The notes: generated by a model not told the origin, from the sequence alone. 50,806 bases of DNA from Draconibacterium orientale (GCA_020718205.1 DYSN01000013.1:1-50806), one strand, 5' to 3'; shown: positions 18,254 to 27,704, numbered from the stretch's first letter. Program-made: numbers and translations.

Positions 18254-20710
18254 ATGTTGAAAAATGTAGTTAAAACGAGTTTCAGATTCTTAACCAAAAA
18301 CAGATATTATACTCTCATCAATGTTTTGGGTTTATCTTTGGGGTTGGGCACCAGCGTTCTCATTTTTATCTACATCACCGACGAACTTAGCTTCGATAAA
18401 TTCCACACCGACTACGAAAATATCTATCGCGTTCAGGAGCGCTACGAGTGGGATGACTATAAACAGGGCTGGGCCACCTGCGACGGAAGCATGGCTCCGC
18501 GCATTGCCCGCGGACCTGTCGATAGTCTGTCGGTGTGCCGCTTGATGACCTATTTTAACCCGCCATTTCTCTATGCCAATGCCCGCTCCGCCAACAGTGG
18601 TCAGGTTATTTTTGCCGATTCCGGTTTCCTCGATGTATTTTCTTTTCCCATGGTCACAGTGCCCAGGCAGGCAAAGCTCAATCATCCCAACGATTTGATG
18701 ATTTCGGAGAAAATAGCCATGCAACTCTTTGGAAATACTGATGTTACCGGCCAAAAAATTGAAGCCGACGGCGCTTTATTTGTAGTCACCGGGGTGTTTA
18801 AGGAGATTCCCTCGCAATCGCATTTAAATTTTGATGTGGTTTTTTCTATGGAACTCCTTCGAAAATCGTTCCCCGAAGCCGATAGCACCGGGCCCATAGC
18901 CTTTTATACCTATTTCAGATCGCCAAATGAACGTTCTACCAACGAGTTACGAAATTATCTGATTGAATATCAATCAAAACGACTCGATCATATTCTGGCA
19001 CAAGAAGCCGATTCGACCATGAGTCGCGATAAAATAAAAGCCGATATTTTATTTATTCCCATCAACGATATTCACCTTAAAAGCCATGCCGAGAAAGAAT
19101 ATCAAACCAATGGCAACTATGATTATATCTTCATTTATTTCACCATTGCACTTTTTATTCTGCTTTTAGCTTCTATCAATTATATCAATCTGGCCACGGC
19201 AAGCTCCATTATCAGAGCCCGCGAAATTGGGGTGCGGAAAATCCTGGGGGCTCAAAAAAAGAATATCTTTTTTCATTTTATTAGCGAAGCCTTTATTTTG
19301 GTGCTTGCTTCAACCATTACTGCCTTGGTTTTTGTGGAGTTAAGCTTTCCAACCTTTAATTCGTTTGTTGGTAAAAGCTTGTCAATTAACATGATATGGT
19401 CGTTCGAAATAATGACCTTCATCGTGATAACCGTGGTGGTGCTCACCATTTTCTCGGGATTTTACCCAAGTTTATTCATGTCGACTTTCAGCCCTTTGTC
19501 GGTACTTTCCAATCGGCTGAATGCCCAGAAAAACAATAAGCTCAATCTCATTCTGCGCCGAATCCTGGTGATATCGCAGTTTAGCATTGCAGTTTTTCTT
19601 TCTATTGCAAGCATTGTGGTGGCTCAGCAACTCAGGTTCATCAGTACCCAGGATTTGGGTTTTAACCGCGACCATGTGATTGTGATTCCGCTTCACGGCG
19701 AAAACAGTCTGCAGCATCTGCACGAGCTAAAAAAAGATTTTATTCAAACGCCCGGCATTCTTTCGGTTACCGGCAGTAGCAATATTCCGGGCGAGCGTTT
19801 TGGCTATTATGGAATCTACCTGCCATCGCTGGAGCAAAAGGATGATTCAGCAGCTCAAAGCCCTAAAACCGATCCCTATCTGGGCATCAGAATGCTTTGC
19901 GTGGATCACGATTTTTTAAGCTCCTTCGGGTTCGAAATTGCTGAGGGTCGCACCTTTAATTTGGACATCTGGTCCGATAGCAATGCCTTTATTTTAAACG
20001 AAGCAGCCGTGAAAAAATATCAGATTGATAGACCCATTGGTAAAGATGTGATTTTCAATTATGCGGTAAAACAACCCAAAAAAGGAAAGATTATTGGGGT
20101 AGTGAAGGACTTTCATTATGCATCTTTGCATTCGGAAGTGGAGCCACTGATGATTCAGATTTTCCCTCCGTTCTTTCGTTATGTAATTTTAAAAGTGGAA
20201 ACCGGCAGCCCCACAACCTTAATTGCCGAGATTGAACGCAAATGGCACAAACATTTGCCACATGCTCCTTTCCGCTACAATTACCTCGATCAAACCTACG
20301 ATGAAATCTACTCTGCCGATAATCGTCTGGGGCGGATTTTTTATTTTTTTACCGTGGTAGCGCTTTTCCTAGCTGCGCTGGGGTTGTATGGGTTGGTGGC
20401 CTTTATTTCGGAGCAACGAAAAGCCGAAATTGGAATCAGAAAAATTCTTGGAGCCAGCATTGGAAGGCTCATGTTCACTATGTCGCGGGAGTTTGTATTG
20501 CTCATTTTTATCAGCAATGTTATTGCCTGGATTCCAGCCTGGTTCTTTATTAAAAGCTGGTTGAGCGATTTTGTATTTCGCATAGAACCAAGCATTTGGC
20601 CCTTTGTTTACACCAGCTTCATTTCGTTGTTCATTGGGCTCATAACCATTAGTATAAAAACCTGGCTTACCTCCAAATCGAATCCGGCAGATATTCTCAG
20701 CAATCAATAA
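18254..20710 (+). CDS. FtsX/MacB-like ABC transporter permease
   Basis: An 818-residue permease with two copies of the MacB-type arrangement common in Bacteroidota. It starts with an N-terminal helix (about 20-40, LINVLGLSLGLGTSVLIFIY), then a MacB periplasmic-core-like domain (about 45-270), FtsX domain 1 with helices near 290-420 (REIGVRKILGAQ), a second helix (about 435-460) and periplasmic domain, and FtsX domain 2 near 690-815 (KAEIGIRKILGASIGRLMF). The paired RKILGA coupling motifs are typical. A strong ribosome site (GGGGGAGAAG) precedes ATG. It partners the ATPase at 17278. It ends 6 bases before the convergent DUF5686 gene. Confidence 0.95.
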   Translation: MLKNVVKTSFRFLTKNRYYTLINVLGLSLGLGTSVLIFIYITDELSFDKFHTDYENIYRVQERYEWDDYKQGWATCDGSMAPRIARGPVDSLSVCRLMTYFNPPFLYANARSANSGQVIFADSGFLDVFSFPMVTVPRQAKLNHPNDLMISEKIAMQLFGNTDVTGQKIEADGALFVVTGVFKEIPSQSHLNFDVVFSMELLRKSFPEADSTGPIAFYTYFRSPNERSTNELRNYLIEYQSKRLDHILAQEADSTMSRDKIKADILFIPINDIHLKSHAEKEYQTNGNYDYIFIYFTIALFILLLASINYINLATASSIIRAREIGVRKILGAQKKNIFFHFISEAFILVLASTITALVFVELSFPTFNSFVGKSLSINMIWSFEIMTFIVITVVVLTIFSGFYPSLFMSTFSPLSVLSNRLNAQKNNKLNLILRRILVISQFSIAVFLSIASIVVAQQLRFISTQDLGFNRDHVIVIPLHGENSLQHLHELKKDFIQTPGILSVTGSSNIPGERFGYYGIYLPSLEQKDDSAAQSPKTDPYLGIRMLCVDHDFLSSFGFEIAEGRTFNLDIWSDSNAFILNEAAVKKYQIDRPIGKDVIFNYAVKQPKKGKIIGVVKDFHYASLHSEVEPLMIQIFPPFFRYVILKVETGSPTTLIAEIERKWHKHLPHAPFRYNYLDQTYDEIYSADNRLGRIFYFFTVVALFLAALGLYGLVAFISEQRKAEIGIRKILGASIGRLMFTMSREFVLLIFISNVIAWIPAWFFIKSWLSDFVFRIEPSIWPFVYTSFISLFIGLITISIKTWLTSKSNPADILSNQ

Positions 20711-20716
20711 ATCAGA

Positions 20717-23167
20717 CTATTCTACCAGGTTGAATGCGGGTTTAACAGGCAAAGTCAAGGTCAGACGAAAGGAAATATTATCCATAAAACGGTCGAATCC
20801 ATAAGCACCATATCGGTAGGTTGCCCCCACACCCAATTTGTAAAGCGATAAATCGAGCAAACTATTTATCAGAATACCGCTTTCGAAATATCCTTTTTCC
20901 ATGGTTTTAAAAGAAATATTTCCGTGAAGTTCAGGCTTCGATATCCACCCAAAACCAATATTGGTCAGCAAAACCAATTCGGGCTTAAACTTGTTTCTCC
21001 GGTATAACAGCGTACCAAAATTATGCGATAAAAATGCAGCCACATATCGGTCCGAAAGAAACTCGAAGGAGCTCATACTACTAAATGTCGAAGGGACAAA
21101 GAAGCCTGCTATGCCGTAGGTTCCCGTTCCGCGGTAGAGATTGGTATGCGGAATGTCGCCCAAAACCACTCCACCCCGCAGGTCGATATTGGTTTCTCCC
21201 CAATATTTGGTATAGAAACTTTTGGTGATTCGCAAATCGAATCTATGATAACTAAAATCGCCCCCAAACAACCCTTTAACGCCTTTGTAATAGTTGAAAA
21301 AAATGAGAGGATAGCGGGTTCCCATACTCAGCATCATGCGACTGTTGTCTAAATATCGTTCCTTATATGCAAAACGCAAACCCACTTGTATCTCGCTGAA
21401 AACAAAATGATTGGTTGATGTGGGGATGAAAAAATAGTCGTATTCAGCTGCTTTTGAGTCCAGTCGAATTCCCACATTGGCATGAACAAACCGCAGGGTT
21501 CTGAAGCGAATAAACAATTCTTTGCGTTCGGTATAATTCGCTCTCGAAATAAAGAAGTCTTTAAAAGTTTCGGGGTTGAAAACGGTGAGCTGATTGTTGT
21601 AAAATTCAACGCCCCCGGTTTCTTCGTAGTCTTTGGAGAAGGAAGCAAAAACCTTCAGCGCCCGGGGTCTGTATAAGAGCCATTGACCGTCGAATCCGTA
21701 TTTTGGTTTTTCGGCACGAAAAGCCCGGGCTCCATAGCCACCCAATTCCCATTTTGAGCTGATTCGCTTATTGGTTCTGATGCCTGCGCCAACCCAATAC
21801 CCCTGATAATTATTATAACCCACAAATTTATTGAGCGGAATATCAAATTTCCCCCAGGGAATTTTACCTGTGAACAGGGTTTCCGCTTGTTTTACTTTCC
21901 GGTCGAAATTCATGGCCTGACCCACGCTGTCCATAAACTCGTAGGTTCTGCGGTTTCTATTGGTGAGGCTGTCCACACGGTATTGATTCCAAAAGTCATC
22001 GTTTACATACCCCGCATTCGGATCGAGCTCAATTTCGGCAAACGAAAATTCCCGTTTCACGAGTTCGGGATTGAGAACAATATTTTCGTGATAGCTTTTC
22101 CCAATTCCGATAAAATTGGCCTGTTCGCCACCTTTGGAGGTAGCCGTCATATTGCTGAAAATGATATTGGTATTCAGTTGAATAGGGAACCAATGTCCCT
22201 CAATAAAATCGTAAAGCTGTTGAATTTCGATATTAAACCCCATATCGGCCGATGCCGGGCCTGCCTTCACATTGGCAATAGCCCATTTATTGGTACTGAT
22301 ATTCAAAACCCCCTTCAATCCATCGAAATTGGTATTGGAATAGGGTTCAAAACTAATAGCGAAAATGGTATCACCGGCTGCAGAATAGGTGGTATCTTCC
22401 ATTCTGAAATGATATTTTGTCAGACTTCCTTCGCTTATGGGATTGATATAGTGGTTGTTCACCATATGAATGATTTCGTCGTAGAAAGAGGTGGATTGAA
22501 TTTGCGAAACCACAAAAACAACCAGGGGGTCTTTGAGGCCCGAAACCCGCGAAGCCACTATTTTTTCATGATTTCGTTCGGGCGCCAGAAATTTTTTCTC
22601 CACCACATTTTCCATTATCAGAATGTCCTTGTCTTTGACAATGGAGCTTATGGAGCCAATGCTATCGGGTATTTCGAGAATGGAATCTGCCTGCTGAACA
22701 TGCTCCTGATCCAGCGTAATTACCATTTTATCGTAGCTCGTATACGAAAAGCTCGAAAGTTTTTTTGGATTGTTAGTATCGCGGTATAAAACCACATTTT
22801 TTATGATTCGGTGCGCCGGATTGCTACCAGGGGTTATTTCCAGCTCCGAAAGTAAATAGGCTTTCCGCTTGAGTTTTATTAGGATTCTGGTGGTTTTTTG
22901 GGGGAGGATAAAATCTAATTTTTCATACCCAACCGACGAAATCAGCAGATTTTCTACCGATGCATCCACTTGGATTTTAAATTTGCCATCAATATCGGTC
23001 GATACGCCTGTCTTTCCATCGGGTGTGATGATATTTACGAATGCCAGGGTTTCTTTGGTGTCTTCATCCACAATGCTTCCGGTGATGGTTTTTGTTTGGG
23101 AAAAGACCTGAGTAGAAATCAGTAAGAATAGTAGCGTGAGCAGGGTTATTGGAATAAAATTCTTCAT
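20717..23167 (-). CDS. DUF5686 / carboxypeptidase-regulatory-like outer-membrane protein
   Basis: 816 residues with a signal peptide (about 1-23, MKNFIPITLLTLLFLLISTQ). A carboxypeptidase regulatory-like domain follows (about 27-110; TGSIVDEDTKETLAFVNI, VSTDIDGKFKI), as in SusC/TonB-dependent proteins but without a plug. The remainder, ending in an aromatic-rich, strand-like barrel (to PVKPAFNLVE), resembles the DUF5686 family of Bacteroidota. The family has no established function that I know of; outer-membrane location is inferred. It is a single gene on the minus strand, upstream of which lies a 418-base gene-free stretch. Its 3' end is 6 bases from the ABC permease stop, convergent. Confidence 0.83.
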   Translation of the reverse strand: MKNFIPITLLTLLFLLISTQVFSQTKTITGSIVDEDTKETLAFVNIITPDGKTGVSTDIDGKFKIQVDASVENLLISSVGYEKLDFILPQKTTRILIKLKRKAYLLSELEITPGSNPAHRIIKNVVLYRDTNNPKKLSSFSYTSYDKMVITLDQEHVQQADSILEIPDSIGSISSIVKDKDILIMENVVEKKFLAPERNHEKIVASRVSGLKDPLVVFVVSQIQSTSFYDEIIHMVNNHYINPISEGSLTKYHFRMEDTTYSAAGDTIFAISFEPYSNTNFDGLKGVLNISTNKWAIANVKAGPASADMGFNIEIQQLYDFIEGHWFPIQLNTNIIFSNMTATSKGGEQANFIGIGKSYHENIVLNPELVKREFSFAEIELDPNAGYVNDDFWNQYRVDSLTNRNRRTYEFMDSVGQAMNFDRKVKQAETLFTGKIPWGKFDIPLNKFVGYNNYQGYWVGAGIRTNKRISSKWELGGYGARAFRAEKPKYGFDGQWLLYRPRALKVFASFSKDYEETGGVEFYNNQLTVFNPETFKDFFISRANYTERKELFIRFRTLRFVHANVGIRLDSKAAEYDYFFIPTSTNHFVFSEIQVGLRFAYKERYLDNSRMMLSMGTRYPLIFFNYYKGVKGLFGGDFSYHRFDLRITKSFYTKYWGETNIDLRGGVVLGDIPHTNLYRGTGTYGIAGFFVPSTFSSMSSFEFLSDRYVAAFLSHNFGTLLYRRNKFKPELVLLTNIGFGWISKPELHGNISFKTMEKGYFESGILINSLLDLSLYKLGVGATYRYGAYGFDRFMDNISFRLTLTLPVKPAFNLVE

Positions 23168-23193
23168 AAAGTGGAGGCTATAGAGCTTTTTGG

Positions 23194-23201
23194 CAAAGAT
23201 A
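23194..23201 (-). promoter_or_regulatory. Possible -7 box of the DUF5686 gene
   Basis: On the minus strand TATCTTTG is an exact TAnnTTTG match, 26 bases upstream of the ATG. No TTTG is seen at the expected 19-21-base distance, so only the -7 element is supported. Confidence 0.35.
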
Positions 23202-23585
23202 TAAGATATTAAAACAGCTGTGTTTTATTATCATCGCCAAAAATTTATAAAATTTCGATTTCGGGGATTTTGCGCATCTCGTAGCATAAAATTTTGATTC
23301 TTATAAACATACGAAAACCAACCATCAGAGCAAATAATTGGGCTTATGAATTATTATGTGTTGAAAGGACACTGTTGATACCCTGTGGTTGGTTCACAAT
23401 TTACTTCTTGCTTATAAGAACTTTTTATCGAATCACTTTTACGACTGTGGTTAATTGTTTTTTGCCTTGAATTGATTTTGATCGTCCTGACTTCTTTCAA
23501 TTAAATCTAATAAAGGTTCGATGATTAAAGTTAACCATACGAATTTGCCTTTTCAAGCATTCAGAAAAAAAGTTCTAAAATTTTA
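23202..23585. other. Gene-free stretch between purM and the DUF5686 gene
   Basis: About 384 bases with no ORF of useful length on either strand. It contains the nested inverted repeats at 23316-23394, described separately. Otherwise it is AT-rich with no recognisable RNA family or mobile-element end. Confidence 0.6.
23316..23394. repeat. Nested inverted repeats; candidate structured RNA or element remnant
   Basis: AACCAACCA (23316-23324) pairs perfectly with TGGTTGGTT (23386-23394). Inside lie AATAATT (23333-23339)/AATTATT (23349-23355) with a 9-base loop, and GTGT (23358-23361)/ACAC (23369-23372) with a 7-base loop. Together these would fold as a three-way junction of 79 bases on either strand. 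The inner helices are weak, so the outer 9-bp helix carries most of the evidence. Confidence 0.3.
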
Positions 23586-24764
23586 TCAGGCCTTGTTATA
23601 AACAAATTTTCCTTTGGCTCCAGATAGGGTCAGTTTAAGCTCTGTTGCCGTTTCTACTCTTCCAATGAGCTGAGCATCAACGCCAAATGATTTTGAAATT
23701 TCGATAATTTCCTGAGCCACATTCAGCGGAACATACAATTCCATTCGGTGTCCCATATTAAAAACCTTATACATCTCCTGCCAATCGGTTTGCGATTGTT
23801 CCTGAATCATCTCGAAAAGTGGGGGAATTGGAAACAAATGGTCTTTAATGATGTGCAATTTGTCGACAAAATGAAGAATTTTCGTTTGTGCTCCACCGCT
23901 GCAATGCACCATTCCATGAATCTGTGGGCGCATAACATCGAGCACTTTTTTTATAATGGGTGCATAGGTGCGGGTAGGGGATAACACCAATTTCCCTGCA
24001 TCTATGCCCGGAACCGGAGTGGAGTTGGTGAGTAGTTTTTGTCCGGAGTAAACGAGCGATTCGGGGACAGATGGATCGTAGCTCTCGGGATACCGGGTAG
24101 CAAGGATTTTAGAAAATACGTCGTGTCGGGCACTGGTAAGTCCATTGCTTCCCATTCCGCCATTGTATTCCTTCTCGTAAATGGCCTTCCCATAGCTGCT
24201 CAATCCCACAATCACGTCGCCCGCGGCAATTCTGGAGTTGTCAATCACATCGGCACGTTTCATTCGGGCGGTCACGGTACTGTCCACAATAATTGTTCTC
24301 ACCAGGTCGCCCACATCGGCTGTTTCGCCACCTGTGGAATAAATATTCACCCCCCATTTTCTCAACTCTTCCAATAGCTCCTCGGTACCATTAATTAGGG
24401 ATGAAATCACTTCGCCGGGAATCAGGTTTTTGTTTCGGCCTATGGTAGAGGAAAGCAGAATATTGTCGGTAGCTCCCACGCAAATCAAATCGTCGAGATT
24501 CATTACCAATGCATCCTGAGCAATGCCTTTCCAAACCGATAAATCGCCTGTTTCTTTCCAATACATATAAGCCAGCGCCGATTTGGTGCCAGCTCCATCG
24601 GCGTGCATAATAGTGCAATAGTCGTCATCGCCACCCAGCAAATCGGGTATTATCTTGCAAAAAGCCTTGGGAAACAATCCTTTGTCGATGTTTTTTATGG
24701 CGCTGTGTACATCTTCTTTCGATGCAGAAACTCCCCGCTGATAATATCTTGATGAATCGCTCAT
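23586..24764 (-). CDS. purM: Phosphoribosylformylglycinamidine cyclo-ligase (AIR synthase) PurM
   Basis: Catalyses ATP-dependent ring closure of FGAM to aminoimidazole ribonucleotide in purine synthesis. At 392 residues it is the longer Bacteroidota form. Visible family motifs are HADGAGTKS near residue 55 in the ATP-binding N-terminal half, the long NLDDLICVGA segment, and STGGETADVGD near 145. I start at ATG 24764 (MSDSSRYYQRGVSASKEDV), 5 bases after the preceding stop, in preference to an in-frame TTG at 24776 that would overlap the OmpA gene. It is the last gene of a tatA-ompA-purM run on the minus strand; purine synthesis has no evident link with those envelope genes. Confidence 0.96.
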   Translation of the reverse strand: MSDSSRYYQRGVSASKEDVHSAIKNIDKGLFPKAFCKIIPDLLGGDDDYCTIMHADGAGTKSALAYMYWKETGDLSVWKGIAQDALVMNLDDLICVGATDNILLSSTIGRNKNLIPGEVISSLINGTEELLEELRKWGVNIYSTGGETADVGDLVRTIIVDSTVTARMKRADVIDNSRIAAGDVIVGLSSYGKAIYEKEYNGGMGSNGLTSARHDVFSKILATRYPESYDPSVPESLVYSGQKLLTNSTPVPGIDAGKLVLSPTRTYAPIIKKVLDVMRPQIHGMVHCSGGAQTKILHFVDKLHIIKDHLFPIPPLFEMIQEQSQTDWQEMYKVFNMGHRMELYVPLNVAQEIIEISKSFGVDAQLIGRVETATELKLTLSGAKGKFVYNKA

Positions 24765-24768
24765 GGCC

Positions 24769-27219
24769 TTATTCAAAAGTGATGGTTTTCATTTCTTCGT
24801 TGATGGTTGGAACTCCAAACTTATTGAGAGTCACTTCGTTGATAAAAAATGGATGTAAGCTTCCATGCCAAACATACACATCCAAATTGCGGATGGTTTG
24901 ATTGCCAAGTCTGAAATCTTTTATGGTGAAAACCGATTTATGAACTATATTTCCTGTGGAAATAATATCATCAGGATTTCCTTTAAAATCTTCTTTTTTA
25001 ATAACACCTTGTTTCAAAAGCTCCAGAGCAAAATCAACAGAGCATGTTACAAGATTGGTCAGCGGCGTGTAAATCACATCGAAGCTATAGCCATTGATGG
25101 AGCAGTCGGTTTTATACATTTTTTTGTCGGGACTGGAAAAGAAAATGAGGTTTTTCTTGTCGCCCATCTCAATTTCTATACTGCTTGTATCGCCCCGTTC
25201 GGCCAATGCTCTTTGTTTGAAGTCTTTTCTCAGAATCCTGAATTCTATTCTCCGGTTCAGCGTATGGGCTGTTTCCTGCTGCGATTTTGGTAAAGAGTCG
25301 ATATAGCCCTCGGTCAGGGTTAGCCCGGCAGGAAATGTGATTCCATTTTTCGAAATTTCGTTGTTGATGGTTCGGGGGGTGGATTCTCCGTAGCCTTTGG
25401 CAAACAATCTTCCGGGATCAATGCCACGAAGTATCAAATAATCAACCACCGACTCAGCGCGTTTTTGCGAGAGAATGTCGTTTTGTTCATCCTTGCCGCG
25501 GGCATCGGTATGGGCACCCAATTCCACCACAATATTCGGATTGGCATCCATGGTTTCTATAAGTCCCTGAATACTGTCTTCGAATTGTGGTTTTAAATCC
25601 CATTTAGCCAAATCGAATAGTATTTCGGGTAGCACAATGGGTGCTTCGACCAAACGCTGAAGCTTAACTTCCATTTGAATGTCTTTGCTGTGATCCAAGC
25701 CTACGGTAGTTTCTTTTGTTACTAAGCGCAAATAGCCTTCCCGTTCAAATACCACCTCATATTCCATATCCGATGAAACCTGATTTTTATTGAAATTGAA
25801 GGTTCCGTCGGTCTGGGTTTTTGCTTTTTTCTCTGAGCCATCGGAGCCTTTGAGCAGCACATCCATTCCATCAACAACCTGATAGGTATAGTCGTCGGTC
25901 ACAATACCCGAAATGGTGAATTCTAAAGGGGGAAGCACAAAGCTGTAAAGGTCGGCGCCACCTTTGCCATTGGCACGATTCGACGACAGAAAACCAGATT
26001 CATATTGGTTTGGGTCGAATATGATACCAAAATCGTCGGAAGGGGAATTCATGGGGAATCCCATATTTTCCGGGGTGGCAGAAATGGTATCTGAATTCAT
26101 AATCACCTTGAAAATATCGAGTCCACCCATTCCAATATGTCCGTTCGATGAGAAGTAAAGGGTAGTATCATTCCGCAGGAAAGGGTACATTTCATCGAAT
26201 ATGGTATTGACTTTAGGTCCCAGATTTCTGGGGCGTTTAAATCCGTCGCGTTTGCTGTCGCGCTCGGCAATGTACAAGTCTTTACCCCCTAAGCCGTTGT
26301 CGAAATCAGCGGCAAAAATGATAAATCTCTCGTCTTCGCTGATGGCGGGATGCCCTACCACATGACTACTGTCGCTGCCAAGTTCCACCACTTGAGGGTC
26401 GTCCCATTCCCTGCCCGAGCGTTTAGTGATGAGTATTAAGCAGCCGCAAGGCCTGTCGGGACTGTTGAAACAACGGGTAAAATACATCCGGCTGAACCGG
26501 CTGTTGAAAACTGTCTGGCCTTCGTTGGCTTTGGTGTTTATAACTTCATCTTCGTCAATGGATTCGGGTTTGCTCCATTCGCCATCGCGCTCGAGTTTGG
26601 TATAAAATATATCGCTGAATTTCTCACCAGTCCAGCCATCGTTATCGTCGCCAAATGCTTCTTCGCGCGAGGATGTAAAATACAGACTTTGATAGTTATT
26701 ATCCTGAAAACCAGGGCTAAATTCATCGTATTTCGTATTTATTTTTTTAAGGTTCTCAACGGTATAATTCTTAGGATTTGCTATAACCCGGCGGGCAAAT
26801 TTTAGCGATTCCACTGCAACCTGAGCTTGTGGATCGGCATTCATGAGACTATCATAGAGCGAAAACTGAATTTCTGCTTCCTTAAATTCCGAGAGCATGA
26901 GCAAAACCTGCCCATAGCGCAATAGTATTTCCGGACTGTTTTTATAGATACCGAGTCGTACGAGCCTGTTATACTGTGCCTTGGCTTTTCTTAAATCGTT
27001 AGTAAGTCGATAGCATTCTGCCATTTTCATGGTTACTGTGTCTTTATCTTCGGCTTTTTTAAGCTTTTTGTAGCCTTTTTTGTATTTCTGGGCAGCTGTT
27101 TTATAGAGTTGATTTTCAAAGGCCTCATCACCGGCTTTGATATGTCGGTTCTGACCCACAGTAAAGGTGGATAATCCAAGAAACATTATCAGTAAAACAA
27201 GGGTTTGTATTCTATACAT
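24769..27219 (-). CDS. TPR/PD40/OmpA-family protein with C-terminal retropepsin-like domain
   Basis: 816 residues. Signal peptide about 1-22. TPR-like helices (about 25-130), then PD40/beta-propeller repeats (about 155-440; SPGFQDNNYQSLYFTSSREE, LYFSSNGHIGMGGLDIF), a carboxypeptidase-regulatory-like domain (about 443-525), and an OmpA peptidoglycan-binding domain (about 526-665; VELGAHTDARGKDEQN with Asp572, NRRIEF). This is the architecture of PorE-like proteins, associated with type IX secretion. Beyond it residues about 690-816 follow the layout of bacterial clan-AA aspartic proteases (CSINGYSFDVIYTPLTN, ... FFINEVTLNKFGV), but the catalytic DTG position reads YTP (717-719), so it should be inactive. 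It lies between tatA (37 bases) and purM (4-5 bases). Confidence 0.88.
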   Translation of the reverse strand: MYRIQTLVLLIMFLGLSTFTVGQNRHIKAGDEAFENQLYKTAAQKYKKGYKKLKKAEDKDTVTMKMAECYRLTNDLRKAKAQYNRLVRLGIYKNSPEILLRYGQVLLMLSEFKEAEIQFSLYDSLMNADPQAQVAVESLKFARRVIANPKNYTVENLKKINTKYDEFSPGFQDNNYQSLYFTSSREEAFGDDNDGWTGEKFSDIFYTKLERDGEWSKPESIDEDEVINTKANEGQTVFNSRFSRMYFTRCFNSPDRPCGCLILITKRSGREWDDPQVVELGSDSSHVVGHPAISEDERFIIFAADFDNGLGGKDLYIAERDSKRDGFKRPRNLGPKVNTIFDEMYPFLRNDTTLYFSSNGHIGMGGLDIFKVIMNSDTISATPENMGFPMNSPSDDFGIIFDPNQYESGFLSSNRANGKGGADLYSFVLPPLEFTISGIVTDDYTYQVVDGMDVLLKGSDGSEKKAKTQTDGTFNFNKNQVSSDMEYEVVFEREGYLRLVTKETTVGLDHSKDIQMEVKLQRLVEAPIVLPEILFDLAKWDLKPQFEDSIQGLIETMDANPNIVVELGAHTDARGKDEQNDILSQKRAESVVDYLILRGIDPGRLFAKGYGESTPRTINNEISKNGITFPAGLTLTEGYIDSLPKSQQETAHTLNRRIEFRILRKDFKQRALAERGDTSSIEIEMGDKKNLIFFSSPDKKMYKTDCSINGYSFDVIYTPLTNLVTCSVDFALELLKQGVIKKEDFKGNPDDIISTGNIVHKSVFTIKDFRLGNQTIRNLDVYVWHGSLHPFFINEVTLNKFGVPTINEEMKTITFE

Positions 27220-27256
27220 ATTTCGAATTTTCAGAATAAACTATTCTATGTGGAAT

Positions 27257-27631
27257 TTATTGTTGTTTGGCAGAATCAGCGGAATCTTCCATCAATTTGG
27301 TTAATGTGGGCGATTTGGACACTGGATTCGGTGGGGTAACAGGATTTTCCGTGGTATTTAACGAATTTCTTAGCTGGTTTGTTGTTTCATTGGTCAAAGA
27401 AGTTACATTTTCGTAGGCCGATTTAAAGGGCTTTTGCACAGCATCGCTTTCCTTTTCTATTTCCCGCTTTATATCATCGGTGGCTTTACGCACATATCGA
27501 ATCACCTGACCCGTTTTGCGGGCGAACTCTGGGATTTTATCGGGACCCACAACCACCAGAATTACCAATAGAATAAGCAGGAACTCGCCTCCACTAATAT
27601 CAATAAATAGTATGATTGGGGAATTTAGCAT
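27257..27631 (-). CDS. tatA: Twin-arginine translocase TatA/TatE-family protein
   Basis: Pore-forming subunit of the Tat pathway. From ATG 27631 the 124 residues have a single N-terminal helix (about 14-28, EFLLILLVILVVVGPDKIPE) with the family GPxKxPE hinge, an amphipathic helix (ARKTGQVIRYVRKATDDIKR), and a Pro/Thr/Ser-rich soluble tail. An in-frame TTG at 27646 would add five residues; the ATG leaves MLNSPIILFIDISGGE, the usual Bacteroidota beginning. No tatC is in the window. It follows the secDF terminator by 24 bases on the same strand, so its promoter must overlap that terminator (a TATTTTTG lies at 27651-27644) or it depends on read-through. Confidence 0.87.
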   Translation of the reverse strand: MLNSPIILFIDISGGEFLLILLVILVVVGPDKIPEFARKTGQVIRYVRKATDDIKREIEKESDAVQKPFKSAYENVTSLTNETTNQLRNSLNTTENPVTPPNPVSKSPTLTKLMEDSADSAKQQ

Positions 27632-27654
27632 GTTGTTTTTTTGCAAAAATAAAA

Positions 27655-27680
27655 AAAGTCCCGATTGTAGTCGGGACTTT
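27655..27680 (-). terminator. Intrinsic terminator after secDF
   Basis: A 10-bp perfect stem (AAAGTCCCGA, 27655-27664, with TCGGGACTTT, 27671-27680) around TTGTAG. Reading on the minus strand the hairpin is followed by a run of T residues (complement of 27651-27657), giving a classical rho-independent terminator 25 bases past the secDF stop. Confidence 0.8.
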
Positions 27681-27704
27681 ATTTATAATAGAGAGTTAAG
27701 TCAA

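Noticed and set aside
21887-22789. 300-codon antisense ORF across the DUF5686 gene
   Set aside because: A mirror of a well-supported gene on the other strand; composition is rich in Phe/Ile/His/Gly typical of antisense reading, with no motif.
23316-23394. Hammerhead-like ribozyme for the three-way junction
   Set aside because: The conserved core (CUGANGA and GAAA at the junction) is not present on either strand.
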